A DNA stretch of 64,000 nt from Knufia peltigerae (taxonomy: Eukaryota > Ascomycota > Eurotiomycetes > Chaetothyriales > Trichomeriaceae), in contig JAPDRN010000009.1 of NCBI GenBank assembly GCA_030247855.1, positions 310,001 to 374,000 of the forward strand, read 5' to 3'. Under the pieces are notes generated by a model that worked only from the letters and a program-made list of their open reading frames with translations, had not been told where the DNA came from and did not search any database. Positions 37,182 through 49,347 of the stretch are shown one piece after another (within the stretch, counting starts at the first letter, position 1; each line of letters starts with the position of its first letter). Both the position numbers and the translations under genes were made by a program.

Positions 37182-38355
37182 ATGCAATTCGCGATACCAC
37201 CTCGCAAGACGTCGCAGCCTCCCCTCTACGCACGCACCAATGCCAGTGCATCCGCCGCTTATAAACGACGAAGGCAGTTACAGTTGCTAGGTTACATAGT
37301 ACTTGGCCTCCTCACATTCTACCTGACTCTGAGCTTCTGCTTCTCGGGATGGAGCGAAGACGCTGAAGATGGCTCAGCTGTTATCGAGGGCCACCAGGAC
37401 GTGGTGCTGGTCACCATCTTCGACAGCAAAACCATGAGTGACGACTATATGAAGATTGTCAAGGTGAATAGAGAAGACTATGCTGCCCGTCATGGTATGA
37501 ACATTTGCCGGTCTACCCATGTAGGTTAGTTGAAGCATGCTAAGGTTCCTGCCAGGCTACAAAACCTTCTACACCGACGTCTCGGGCTACAGCAAATTGG
37601 TCGACCCAGCACCCTCCTCGTGGACAGTCATACCAGCACTCCGGCATGCGCTGACAGACCATCGGTCGAGCGAATGGTTCTGGCAGCTGTCCGCCGACGC
37701 CTTGATCACGAACCCTGCCTTGTCGCTCGAGTCTCACGTCCTGCAACCCCTCGAATCGCTCATGCTGAAAGACATACCTGTCGTACCGCCAGACTCGGTG
37801 ATACACACATTTTCCCACCTGAGGCCTTCTCGAACGCACCTGATCCTGTCACAGGATATGGACAACCTCGCCCACACCTCTTTCCTCCTCCGCAATACTC
37901 CCTTCACGCCCTCGACTCCAGACAATTGGGCACAGTATCTGCTCGACGCCTGGTTTGACCCGTTGTACCGAGCGTACTCGTTTCAGAAGGCGGAAAATCA
38001 TGCCCTCGAACATATTGTCCAGTGGCATCCCACGATCCTAGCCAAGCTCGTCCTGATAGAGCAACGGCGTTTCAACTCGTACAACTATGCAACACCACCG
38101 GTGCGTAATGGAGATGGCAACCTTCGAACGCACGATAGTATGTGGCAAGAAGGAGACTTTGTTGTGAACCTGAAAGGTTGCAGAGAAAATGACAAGCGGA
38201 ACTGTGAAGAAGAAATGAGACACTACTTGGCCATGTGGGAGAAAGAGATTGAGAAACTAGATGGCAAGGCACCAGCACATGATGTTGGCCCTGCACAACC
38301 AAAACCACAACCTAAAGAGGAGAAATCACCGAGGAACCCTGCAGCAGCAGCTTAA
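37182..38355 (+). CDS. GT34 galactosyl/mannosyltransferase-like protein (GMA12/MNN10), divergent
   Basis: Predicted Golgi type II membrane glycosyltransferase. Exons 37182-37494 and 37556-38355 (61-bp intron) give 370 aa. A short basic cytosolic tail (YKRRRQ) precedes one membrane segment (about residues 34-54, LLGYIVLGLLTFYLTLSFCF), then the catalytic domain. GT34 landmarks are visible: VVLVTIFDSKT, REDYAARHGY, YKTFYTDVSGYSKL, SEWFWQLSADALITNP, HLILSQDMDNL, and ENHALEHIVQWHP. The metal-binding DxD of typical members (LDADAL/LDSDAL) reads SAD here, and the usual NxGSF block reads AHTSF. It may be a specialised or inactive subfamily. The C-terminus is a Pro/Lys-rich tail. Substrate unknown. 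Confidence 0.82.
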
Positions 38356-38784
38356 GCCCTTGACTCATAGTGATGCTGTTCAGTATCAGGCTTCTATGGG
38401 GTCGGGGCGAAGGCGTCCACTTCGGCGGGGCGTGGTGCTTTATTAGGAGCAATAGGGATGTCAACATCATTCCAGGTGCTATACGAAGTGAATACCATAA
38501 GACCATCATCGGTGCCTCTTGGTGCCAGTAGGAGCTGCGTCCAAGGCTGTTTTTCCAGCATAGCGAACGGCGAAGTCGATTCCAAATGTACTAACAGAAA
38601 TAGAACAAAATGAGATTACCAAGATTTCTTACAGGCTCTTCAACACGCTCACACGTTGACTCCGTCAAGGGACAGGCGTACAGATCTACTGTATCTTCCT
38701 CCTCATCTCAAATCGAGTATCTCGTCCTCGGTCGTTCGTGAATGGGAGATGTAATTGAGCGATGAGAAGCGGAAGACAGACTGT
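38356..38784. other. Convergent intergenic region
   Basis: 429 bp between the 3' ends of the GT34 and amidase genes; nothing else seen. Confidence 0.6.
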
Positions 38785-40435
38785 TCAAGCAAAATCGCCT
38801 CGTTCGGCCCGCATCTTGTCGTATCTCAGCACTGCCCCGAGCAGGACTTGTGCTCCAATGGCACTATTTACTGTCAGCAAAATTCGCCTGTGGTCATAGT
38901 TGTAAATGGCACTCACCAATCTTCTGGACTGCAATATTCTACGGGGTTGTGACTGATGCCGTCCTTGGTGGGAGTGAAGATCATGCTCGTTGGGCATCGG
39001 CGGTTTGTATAGCAACTGTCATGTCCTGCGCCGCTGATCATGTATCTCCAAAGCTGGCCATCGTCGGCGGTCATGGGTAGTTCCTGTACCACTTCTTTGG
39101 CGCTTGCTTCGACAGCGGCGATGCAGTCGGCATGGAAATTGACCGCAGGGCTGTCGACTAATTCCTTCCATTCGATCTTACATCCCTTCTCGCTCTCTTT
39201 CTCCGCAATCCTTGAGAAGGCGGTCCTGCATGATTTTTCGATCTCGGCCAGTTTGTCGTCTTGGGTGTGCCGAATGTCGAGCGTGAAGGTTACCGTATGA
39301 GCCATGGTGTTGATCGAACCGGGTTGACCAGTCACTATACCCGTCGTGGACAGGCCTCCATGTTCCTTGGAGATCTTGTTGGACTCGACAATCAACTTTG
39401 CGGCACAAAGCATCGAGTCCATTCGAGCATGGTAAGGAGTCGTTCCAGCATGAGAATCACGGCCCTTGACGGTTATTTCGAACCATTTAAAAGCCTGCAC
39501 TCCTACGGGGCGTCAGCTGAAACTCGCCCACTCGTGCCTGAGTGAACCTACCTTTGACGACCCCTACCCTTCTCTTCTCAATCTCGAGACTTGGCCCCTG
39601 TTCAATGTGCACCTCAAAGTGACAAGCCATGGGAAATGCTTTGTAGGATGCTGGCTGTTCACCAAGGTACCCAATTCGCTCGAGCTCCTGCTTCATCGTC
39701 CGCTTCTCCCCGTCTTCGCCGGAAGGGGAGACCTCGGCAAGGTTCCACGCTGTCTCTAGAGGCACTGCTTCTGCCCATACACCGGAAGATACGGCCATCA
39801 TTGGAAACCTGGCGCCTTCCTCGTTGGTCCAGTTCACTACACCGATGCTTCCTTCGGTCTCCATGTTGTTCTCGTGCAAGACTTTGAGAACCTCGAGACC
39901 CGAGTTGACACCCAAGATGCCGTCGTAGCGCCCACCGGTTGGTTGCGTATCCAGATGTGATCCCATCATGATCGGAGGCGCCTCAGAGTTCCTACCAGGC
40001 CGTACAGCGAAGAGGTTCCCCATCTGGTCAACGCTGGTTTTGCAGTTCAGCGTCTCGGCTGTCGCGAGAAACCAGTCTCGGATCTGCTTGTCCGCGTCGT
40101 TCAAGCTTAATCTGGCCATGCCAGTCTCGGTCGGATGGCTGACATATGCTTTCAGTTCGAGAACATTGGGGTCAAAACGTATTAGGGTGTACGTACTCTC
40201 CATATCGATGTGCAGCACCATACTTGCAGCCGGTATGTATTGCGTCCATGAGTCGTGACTCGTTGACTTTCAAAGAAGAAAAGTCATGCTTAGAGTACGT
40301 CCCATTGACACCGTTCGTTCCGTTGACCCCGTTGGTGGCCATTGTTCTGATATGGGTTGATCTGCCCTTGACGAACGCTCCTAAAGATCTTGATATGACT
40401 TTGCCCAAGGCCGTAATTGAGACAGAGGCGGACAT
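38785..40435 (-). CDS. M20-family amidase/hydantoinase (N-carbamoyl-amino acid hydrolase / beta-ureidopropionase type)
   Basis: Predicted dinuclear-zinc amidohydrolase removing a carbamoyl group from N-carbamoyl amino acids or ureido compounds in pyrimidine or purine breakdown; the substrate is not decided by sequence. Exons 40197-40435, 39552-40138, 38917-39502, 38785-38863 give 496 aa. Zinc-ligand blocks: MMGSHLDTQPTGGRYDG (H141, D152), NEEGARF (E186/E187), CHFEVHIEQGP, then the dimerisation domain GRDSHAGTTP and the last ligand block near ISHNPVEYCSPEDC. Introns 58, 49 and 53 bp each restore conserved sequence (HRYG/DHPTETG; VVKG/VQAFKW; SPED/CAIGAQ). The first 31 residues are Ser/Arg/Lys-rich without acidic residues; Met32 (ATG at 40342, ACAATGG) is an alternative start. 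Confidence 0.88.
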
Positions 40436-41447
40436 GAGACGAAGAAGCAAGTTTTAATAAATATTTAAACACAATAACGAAAACTCGACTCCTCTTCAAT
40501 TGCCGGCATACGAGCGCCCTCTACGCTGTACGGCAGCCGATAGCTGGTGGACATGTCCGAATCTCCTGGTCAGTCGAGACTACGGCGAGTGAAGACTGGG
40601 TGGACTTGAGCGCTGGGAGGAAGACCGAGTGGACGTTCGGTTTTTAGGCGAAGAACCAGATGAGTCCTCGTATCGTACTCCGTAGAGCCTCGCTAAATGG
40701 ACACTGAAAATCTAAACCCCGGATTTGCTCTCGTTTACTAAGGATCATGGCTTCAATGGCCACCCAGGGGAGAACAGCTCTTTACCTTGGATAAATGATT
40801 GACCATTCGCCCAGGAACGAACACTTGAACGTCTCCTCTCCCGCTTCATCCCTTACATATACTATTTGGCCGGACTTCTCATTCAGCCGTAACAACACGC
40901 GCACGTACTCCGTACGCCTGGGGGAATATTTTGCTTACCACATCATGCATGGTCCGTCTGTCTTCAACTCTGGTTTGCACCTAGCCTCGTGATTTGTACC
41001 AGGTAAGGTATGCATCTTGAAGGCTGTTCAATACGTCTGGCAAGTAGAATATACTATGCGTCTATTTCCTCGGGTCACACGAATCCGTAAATTCGCACTG
41101 ACATGTTGTCGCCGGCCAGCGCAGACCTCAAATCAGGCTCAGTTGGAACCCTAGTGAACAAATAAAAACATCCCACAAATATTTGTTCAACCTCAGCCTC
41201 ATTCTTCCGTTATACCATCACTCGTATTCATCTCATCTTTCAACTCCCTTATTTTGCCCTCTTGCATGTGGCTTATCTTCTTCAGTCCTTCCACTCATTT
41301 TCATTCTTTTCTTTTCTTTTGTGGTCGTTCCTCCCCTTCAACAAAAGTTGTTGCTTTGAGATATCCCTAAATTTTGGACAACATTTATATCTACAAACTT
41401 GCGCTGATGGTTCCCACCACTTTCCCATACAACTCGGAACTTCAACC
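40436..41447. other. Divergent intergenic region (amidase / SET gene)
   Basis: About 1 kb with two TACTCCGTA copies and a pyrimidine-rich leader before the SET gene (about 41200-41345). An AT-rich patch lies at 40455-40480. No gene supported. Confidence 0.6.
40676..40914. repeat. Two copies of the 9-mer TACTCCGTA
   Basis: Perfect copies at 40676-40684 and 40906-40914, same orientation, between two divergent genes. Confidence 0.7.
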
Positions 41448-43638
41448 ATGGAGCCAGACAACACCAAGCTGCAACCAGACGTCGTTGAGACCAGACATGG
41501 AAGTTCGACACCACCTTTGCACATGAACAACACTGCCGAACCGGAAGCGGACATCTTCCACGGCCACCGCCGCCTTGTTGACTGGGTTCTTGCCAACAAC
41601 GGCTATTTCCATCCTCATGCACAAATTGCGTTTAGTAGGCGCAAGGGCTTTCATGCTGTGGTTGCTAACGGAGAACATGTCTCTGCTGGGACACGGGTCG
41701 CAAGTTGTCCCATATCGACCACCATATCGGTTCTCAATGCTCTTGAAATTCACCCATTCCAGAGTCACGGTACTCGTTTCCCAGAAGGCTTTCTCCGCAG
41801 GCAGCGGAAGAATCCCGAGTCTTTACAGACTTTCTTCTTGATGGAGCAGCTTGTCCTTGGCGAACAGTCGTGGTGGGCGCCCTACATAGCCACCTTGCCC
41901 ACTGTGCAAGAGGTTATGGATCAGCAGTTCGACGAGGAAAAAGACCTGATCTGGCTGCAAGGCACCAATCTTCCAGGAGGAATATCTGAGAGGATTTCGA
42001 AGTGGAAGGAGATGTACCTGTGTGGACTTGATGAACTGAAGGAGTTACAGTGGCAAAATGCCCTCACAGGCGAGTACACGTGGTAAGGCTTACGCATTCG
42101 TCATATGTGCAACGGCTGATGTCAACTGTAGGCCGAGATTCCTATGGGCAGCAACCATATTCGGTAGCCGTTCTTTCACTTCTCAAGTCCTGGGCGACAC
42201 TGAACCGGCAGAGCAGGCTCGCCACAGCTATCGTGAGAGTGGGACTGAAAGTGACCCCAACGGGCTCGTACACTTGTTCTCTCAGCGATTCGCTGTTCTT
42301 CTTCCATTGATGGACTTGTTGAATCACAAACCAGGAGCGCAGGTCGAATGGCAAGCTCGGTTCAACTTCGTCGGTCTTCAACTTTTGGAGAGTTACGAGT
42401 CCGAACAAGAGCTCTACAACAACTATGGCCCTCGAGAGAATGAAGGTTTGCTGCTGGCGTACGGCTTCACGGTCCCAGATAATCCGTTTGATCATCTGGT
42501 AATCAGCATCAGAACTCCTCCAGGCTCACCACTGGCACTTACGCATACTTGGCAACAAGATCCTAGATCTGATCCAGAGCGGAGATGCTATATTTTTGAT
42601 TGCCATCATCCTCGATCAACATCTGCGACATTGCTCGAGACATCTTTGTTTTCCTTTGACCTTCTGGACAGCATTTCAGTGCTTTGCGCAAACGAGCGGG
42701 AACTTCAGATGATGCTGTACGGGAAGCAGACCCTGATGAGCTATTGTCTCGGCGACAAGCCAAAGTTCGAAGACGGCCGCATAGTCCTGGCGACGATTAG
42801 CCAATTACTCATGGACTGCTCTGAGAGGGCATCAAGACTCAGGGCGACTGACCCTTCTCGATTTGAACCTCCTCTGCTACCTGAGAATCTCAAACAGCAG
42901 AATGCAAAGACATACCGAGACAGCCAACTGAACATCGTGGAGACGGCAATAGCAATTTGCAAGTTCGTGCTCATATTTGCTACAAGCGAAGACTCCAGGG
43001 AGATGATCCAGAATAAATTGCAGCGAGAGTTATCAGATCGAGTTTTCACCAATTTGCACCAACTTCTCGAACGTCACCAAAGTCAATTGACTCACTCATT
43101 TGAGCTCTTAACGCCGTCTGGCATCCTCGACATGCTTTCGCCCGAGTTGTCGACATCTTTGCAAAATTGTATATCCCGCATCAAAACCAACCATGAGATT
43201 GCAGCAGGAGGAGGAGAAATGTCACAAACGAACGTCGACAAGGTTCATCACACAGTGATTCTTGCCGCCCTTTACGAGGAATACTTGCATGGTGTGAAGT
43301 TGCCACGCAGAATAACCCAATGGCTGAAACAATTGGCAGAATGGTATCCTCTGGATTCCGAATCGTGGGCATATGTCCCTGGACCGGGACCTTGGGATCC
43401 AGGTGAAGAACCCCCTTCCGGGCTCATGGATTTGCTGGCTGCTAGAGCTGCTATGTCGCCTACATTTCCTGCTGAATCCAACGTCAAGAGATGGATGAAG
43501 CCGGAGAAACTCTGCTGGGGTTGGAACGTGATCGAGGAACAAAATGTCAGAGTCCCGGCAAGCATCTTGGGACAGGCTGAGACGGAGAATTCTGGCCAGA
43601 GCGAGGGGAGGATATTGATCTATTGGCAAAAATACTAG
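41448..43638 (+). CDS. SET-domain protein lysine methyltransferase (Rubisco-LSMT/SETD3-like)
   Basis: Predicted S-adenosylmethionine-dependent methyltransferase of the class with a split SET domain acting on non-histone proteins such as ribosomal proteins. Exons 41448-42082 and 42132-43638 (49-bp intron) give 713 aa. The ATG at 41448 is in ACCATGG; the frame upstream begins only with TTG. N-terminal SET part: GFHAVVANGEHVSAGTRV, then the inserted helical region with WWAPYIATLP, W/PRFLWAATIFGSRSF across the splice, and the catalytic/AdoMet signatures MDLLNHKPGA (N276, H277) and NNYGPRENEGLLLAYGF (Y310). The remaining about 380 residues are an alpha-helical substrate-binding-like region. Substrate unknown. 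Confidence 0.85.
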
Positions 43639-44122
43639 AACCAGATGGAATGATATGAAAAGCGATACTTAGACTTGAAGTATTTCCACGATGCCTTTGT
43701 CCCTCCAGCTCATATTCTTGACCTGGGCATGGACAAAAATTTTCTCATATTCTATTTCCTCTTGTTTCCAAGTGTCTATATATATCTCGGCAATCGCTCT
43801 CGTCTACGGTGGAGAAAAACCCCTGACCCGTCAAGTTTCGCTACCGATGTTGTACTCCGACGAAGCATTTTGTTTTATACAGTGCACCATACACCGCCTC
43901 AGGTGCTGGCTTGAGCTTCCCGCCCAATCAGCAATGCGGCTTTTAGAAGCAAGACGACATTGATGAATTCGGCAGAACATCTCTCTCGGTTACGACTCGC
44001 TGTGTGTCGTCCATCCCCCTTCCTCGGTGCTGGCATTTTACCAACGCTTCTGCTGCCTCCCGTTCAGTCCTGCCGTATACCTTTCTTCTGCAGAAGCAGC
44101 AGCTGGAGCAGCAGCAACCACC
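43639..44122. other. Intergenic region upstream of the complex I gene
   Basis: 484 bp, promoter and leader of the 51-kDa subunit gene; nothing else seen. Confidence 0.6.
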
Positions 44123-45842
44123 ATGATCGTTCGGCCCGCTGCCACGAGAAGCGTGGCAAAGGCCGCCGCAAGAACAGCAGCTTCTTCAGTTTCGAGACCT
44201 CTCGCCGCCACCAACAGCAGCAGCTCATCCCTCCGAACCCGCTCCTACGCCACCGTCCAGGAAGGCCAGCCCCAGCAGCGCCGGTATGGCGGCCTCAAAG
44301 ACCAAGACAGAATATTCACGAACCTCTACGGCCACCATGGCTCCGACCTCAAGTCCGCCATGAAGTACGGAGACTGGTACAAGACGAAGGACATCATACT
44401 CAAGGGTCACGACTGGCTGATCAACGAGATCAAGGCATCTGGTCTGAGAGGAAGAGGAGGTGCCGGGTTCCCTTCAGGCTTGAAATTTGTGCGTCCACAC
44501 TCGTGCTGCTTCTTTGTGTGCGTGTGACTTGTGACAACTAATCTCGCTAACTTTTATTTCTTCAAAAAAAAACAGTCATTCATGAACTTCAAAGGCTGGG
44601 AAGAGGACAAGCGCCCTAGATACCTTGTCGTCAACGCCGACGAGGGCGAACCCGGGACGTGCAAGGACCGAGAAATCATGCGAAAGGACCCCCACAAACT
44701 CGTCGAAGGATGCCTGGTGGTCGGTCGCGCGATGAACGCCACGGCCGCGTACATTTACATCCGAGGCGAATTCTACCACGAGGCGACGGTGCTACAACGG
44801 GCGATCCAAGAAGCGTACAAGGAAGGTCTGATCGGCAAGAACGCCTGCGGCTCTGGTTACGACTTTGACGTCTACCTCCACCGCGGCATGGGCGCGTACG
44901 TGTGCGGCGAGGAGACGTCGCTGATCGAGTCGCTGGAGGGAAAGGCCGGCAAGCCGCGCCTGAAGCCCCCCTTCCCCGCCGCCGTCGGCCTCTTCGGGTG
45001 CCCGTCGACCGTGACCAACGTCGAGACGGTGGCCGTGTGCCCGACCATCGCCCGCCGGGGGGCCAAGTGGTTCGCCGGGTTCGGGAGGGAACGAAACCAA
45101 GGCACGAAGCTCTTCTGCATCTCGGGACACGTCAACAACCCGTGCACGGTCGAGGAGGAGATGTCGATCCCGCTGCGCGAGCTGATCGAGAAGCACTGCG
45201 GAGGCGTGCGCGGCGGCTGGGACAACCTCCAGGCCATCATCCCCGGGGGCTCGTCGACGCCGATCCTGCCGAAACACGTCTGCGACGACCAGCTGATGGA
45301 CTTTGACGCCCTCAAGGACAGCCAGTCCGGCCTGGGCACGGCCGCGGTCATCGTCATGGACAAGTCGGCCGACGTGGTCAGGATGATCGCCCGGTTGAGC
45401 CAGTTTTACAAGCACGAGAGTTGCGGGCAGTGCACGCCGTGTCGAGAAGGCAGTGCCTGGACGGCCAAGATGATGGAGAGGTTCGAAAAGGGTCAAGCAA
45501 AGGCTAGAGAGATTGACATGATTCAAGAACTTACGAAGCAGGTCGAAGGTCATAGTATTTGTGGTGAGTTTCCTCTTTCTTTCTTCCTTGCCCCTTTTGA
45601 TCTACGTCGGTCCTCCCAATGCTGTACAGTACACACAAGCTGACCATCCTGTTACTGTTTTGTCATACACAGCCCTAGGTGAGGCTTTCGCGTGGCCCAT
45701 TCAAGGTCTCATCAGACATTTCCGACCGCAGCTCGAGGCCAAGATCAAAGGTTACGCGACCACCAACGGCGCCGAACCTTTGGCCGGCGGATGGGAACCC
45801 GATTCCGCAAAGAAGGGGATTTTGGTGTCTCCGGGAATGTAG
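44123..45842 (+). CDS. nuo51: NADH:ubiquinone oxidoreductase 51-kDa subunit (NDUFV1), complex I
   Basis: Mitochondrial matrix subunit that oxidises NADH through FMN and passes electrons to cluster N3. Exons 44123-44488, 44576-45563, 45673-45842 give 507 aa. The N-terminus is a classical presequence rich in Arg, Ala, Ser (MIVRPAATRSVAKAAARTAA). FMN/NADH-binding blocks: GLRGRGGAGFPSGLKF, VVNADEGEPGTCKDREI, GAYVCGEETSLIESLEG. The [4Fe-4S] ligands are C405, C408, C411 (SCGQCTPCREG) and C451 (HSICALGE), with the canonical 40-residue gap; C451 is followed immediately by the second intron. Introns are 87 and 109 bp. Strong G/C third-position bias marks the second exon. Confidence 0.97.
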
Positions 45843-46348
45843 TAGAATCGGGGGGGTTTTTGGGTTGCTGATGTGTTTCTGTTTTTTTCCGACCTAGCCT
45901 GGTCTTGTGACTACTACTTGCTCGGTCCGGGTGGTGTTCCGTAACGTAAAACAAAAAAATGAACATGAAACCTGAACTGTGAGAATGATTCTTTTTGTGG
46001 TGTGATAAACATTGATGAGATGTGTACGCGTAGGATACAGTAGTACTCCAGGCTAACACTTCCATCTAGAAACTCCGTACCAAATAATAGGAGGGCCATC
46101 GTAGACTCATGGATGGTCCTTGGATCCTCGAGCTAGGTAGGCAGGTAGACGGGGAGGCAGGGTGCCCAGAATTCATGAGGTGTGTGTGTTATTTGATTCT
46201 GCCTAATAATTCGTGTTCAAGGCCAGCATTATACAATATCGTTGCCATGTTCCAAGAAAGATGATTTTCCGTATCTGGTTTGTGCAAATCCTCCCGAAAG
46301 AGGCATCACCAAATCTGATCACTTGCACTCCCTCCCTCCCTCACTCAC
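45843..46348. other. Convergent intergenic region
   Basis: 506 bp between the complex I and Rxt3 genes. It has a one-mismatch copy of the intergenic 9-mer (AACTCCGTA at about 46071). No gene. Confidence 0.6.
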
Positions 46349-49225
46349 TCATGCCGCAGCAACGGCAAGTTGTCTGATCCAATCCCCAGGGCTTTGACCC
46401 ACGTCCAGGTTGGCTGATTTCTCGCCCTTTCCCTTTACTGAATTCTCCGGCTCGACCGCGGCTTTGCCTGTTGCATCCTTGCCTAGACTGCTAGAGCTCC
46501 TCTCCATGGCCGTGGCGGTGGCTTTCTTCGTCCGTCTCGCTTCTTCTTTCCTCTCTTTCAGCTTGGCCGCTGCCCTTGCGAGCCTCTCCTTCTCGAGCTG
46601 CAGCCCTCGCTGACGCTCAATCAATTCCCGGTGCAACCTCTCTCGCTTCTCTTTGCCGGTCCGTCCGACCCGCTTGACTTCGACACCATCGTTGACAGCT
46701 TCACATTTCAGGACCATGAAGCTGACGCCGTCGTGAGGTGCTGTGCTTGACTGAGTGGAAGATGGCGGTGGACTACCTGAACCTTGTTGCTCTTCTGGCC
46801 AACTTCGTGACCTAACGCCAAACCGCGCACTTCCCGCATATTTCTCCAGCTGAGGCAAAACCAGAAGTGTGATATGCAAGTCTTTGTTCTCATCCACAGC
46901 CTTGGGTTTCTCCGGTGCCGGGCTGCCTTCTATCCTGGGATTCTGTTCTTCTATAACTTTTTCCAGGAGAGCCTCATCGATCCCCGGCGGATGTACTGAG
47001 CTAATAAACCCCGAATGTATCGCGGCGGCTACTGGGTCAGAGTCATCCGTATAGATGCCCGAGCCCCACAGATAGCGCTCGGCACAAATCAAGCCTCGTT
47101 CGCGCTCTCGTAACCAGACCCGAGGAACCCGAACGGTATATGTGCAGTTTATTTTGTCTGCTTCGTTAAAGACCGGTAGAAGATTGGGTCGTATTGAGAC
47201 ATCAAATTTTGGAGAGCTTGGCTTATCCATGTCGACCGATGTCACGTCGGGATCGTATTTGTAGAAACCAAGATGCCGCCGTTTGTTTCGTTGGGCCATG
47301 GCAACCACATTCGAGATCCTGATGGTCCTCTTGGGTCTTGATAGTAAACCATGATCTGTTACTGAAGCTTGTCGTTGCAGTGCATTCAACGAGGGATGAG
47401 ATGTCGGAGTGCCTGTGCGACGGATTGTACCAAGAGCATTCTTTCGTGCAGTCTCCTCGAGATCCAACTTGTACGAGTGTTGATATTTACCCCTCTTGCC
47501 TCTGCCGGGTGCTGCTTTTTTTGTTTCGCCTGTGTCGCTCTCGGCCCTAGCATCTTCGTCAAAGGTCTTGCGGCTGCGCTTGCCCATGCCAGACGCGCTC
47601 CGAGACATCTTCATCAGGTTCTCTTCACTCAACCGAGCATTGGTCTCGCTTTGTTTGAAAGGACTGGCGGGCAGGGGTTGTGGCGTGGGTGTTGGGTTGG
47701 CGGACGTCGTACCGAGGCCGCTGCCAATTCCAGAGAAAACTCGGCCATGCTCGCTCTTGATACCCGCATCCGGCACTGGCGTTTGGGCCTGAGCCCCTTG
47801 CACAGCTTGAGGGAGAGGAGAATATCTACCTCGTTTGGACTCGTTGGACAAACCAAGAATCGCTCTATGTTGTGACAGTTCATCACTGCCCTTACGAACC
47901 TGGTCATCTAGTGTTCCCTGTTGTGAGGCAACCGATCCAGCGAAGGGCGAATAGGCTCGATTTCTCAGGCGATCTCCCAGCACTGATCGATCACTCTGAG
48001 ATTGGACCGAATCTTGTCTCGCCATGGCATGAGCACCGTAAGAAGGTTCCGCTGAAGGGCCGAAAGGACTGTGATATGACCGTGGATCATGACCATTTTG
48101 CTGCGGCCGTCGTAATTCTGGTGATTGAGATTGCTTGTAAGGTCGCTCAATAGGTGCTGACGTGGGCTGTGAGAGAGGGCCGGTATGGAGATTTCTTGAA
48201 AGATTTGTTGGTTGTTGTTGACCATATCCATAAGGCCCACTATAGCCATTGTGACGCGGAGGGTCGATGCCACTCATGGCTGGGTGACTGGATCGGTCCA
48301 GGTGTCCTAGGGATGGGGGGATACTCTCAGGGCGGGTTGGAGGTGGAGGGGCGACAGACAAGGAGGTTGCGATACTCGGTTGTGGCTGACTCTCTGGCCT
48401 CTGCAAGATGCCGCTGATACTAGTGCGACGATTATGCTCTTCAAACTCATCTTTTGGAGGCATTGAAGCACCAAAAGAGGGCGATGGGTATGCATTTGTA
48501 GGTGGTCCACTTCGCGGTTGTGTTTCGTAGAATGGTCCGGGTCCCTGGGTCATGGTTCCTGAACTCGAGCGGTGAGGTCTTGAGCCAGAGGATGGGTTCC
48601 CGAACCGGTCTGGAGTTTTCGATCTTGGCTTGTATGTATATTCACCAAGGTTCGGCTTCGAAGAATATTGGGGTGGTGACATGACCGCACCTAATGACAT
48701 GGACGGACCAGAGCCCGATGGCTGCCGCGAAGGTGTATGGGATGTCTGGCCATGGTGATGATGATACTGGTCATGCGCCGGTTTCTCAGGTTCACCACCT
48801 AACATTGACGATATCGACATGCTACTTCCCGGTCTCTTGTGTGGTGGTGGAGGGCCATTGTTCGCGGTTGATCCTGAAGAAGGATATGGGAGAGGAGGTT
48901 GAGGAAATCTCGGGGGAGGAAAATGTTGTTGTGGTGATGGCGGAAGCATTGATCGCGACTGCGGCCCGTACATTGAAGACTGATTGTGTGCTTCGGGATA
49001 GCCTGGATCAGAGACAAGGTCAGAAAATCGTATGCACTTGTACCCTACTAAAAACAGAGAAGGAGTCGAGAAATAGTTGCGTCGCAGTCATGACTTGGCG
49101 CATGCACTTTTGCTCTTCCAGACAATTTTGTTGGCAAGCGTTGCAAGGTAGGAGCACATACCGTTGTATGATCGCGGTGGACTATTGGGGGCGTTGTAGG
49201 AGGGAGAATGGCTAGGCATCGCCAT
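46349..49225 (-). CDS. rxt3: Rxt3-domain protein of the Rpd3L-type histone deacetylase complex
   Basis: Predicted subunit of the large Rpd3/Sin3 deacetylase complex. Exons 49162-49225 and 46349-49002 (159-bp intron) give 905 aa from the ATG at 49225; a second in-frame ATG is at 49219. About 500 N-terminal residues are Pro/Gln/Ser/His-rich and disordered. The Rxt3 domain lies in the second half: NKRRHLGFYKYDPDVTSVDM, INCTYTVRVPRVWLRERER, then ERYLWGSGIYTDDSDPVAAA IHSGF. After it comes an acidic/serine stretch, a long charged helix (RERLHRELIERQRGLQLEKE) and the end DWIRQLAVAAA. The N-terminus is uncertain: the frame stays open upstream to a good splice acceptor at 49348, so the true protein may be longer. 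Confidence 0.82.
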
Positions 49226-49347
49226 CGAGGCAGGTGGTGGGTGTTGTAGGTGCGCAGATTGATGAAAAGAAGGATGGTACTCGTAGGCGTGAGTGTGATC
49301 AACGGGGTGATGATGTGGAGGCTGCTGCGGGAAGTATTGAGTGGATC
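49226..49347 (-). other. Probable extra 5' exon sequence of the rxt3 gene (coding or leader)
   Basis: In frame with the rxt3 start, this stretch reads about 40 Pro/His/Gln-rich residues (TQYFPQQPPHHHPV, YEYHPSFHQS) with no stop and no ATG, like the protein that follows. It is bounded by an acceptor (TTTTTCCTTCCACAG) with a CTAAC branch site about 24 bases upstream. So an intron lies upstream; whether the first exon is coding could not be settled. Confidence 0.5.

Noticed and set aside
44792..45553. 253-codon minus-strand open frame opposite the complex I gene
   Set aside because: Caused by the strong G/C third-position bias of the sense gene; Arg/Asp/Leu-rich shadow protein.
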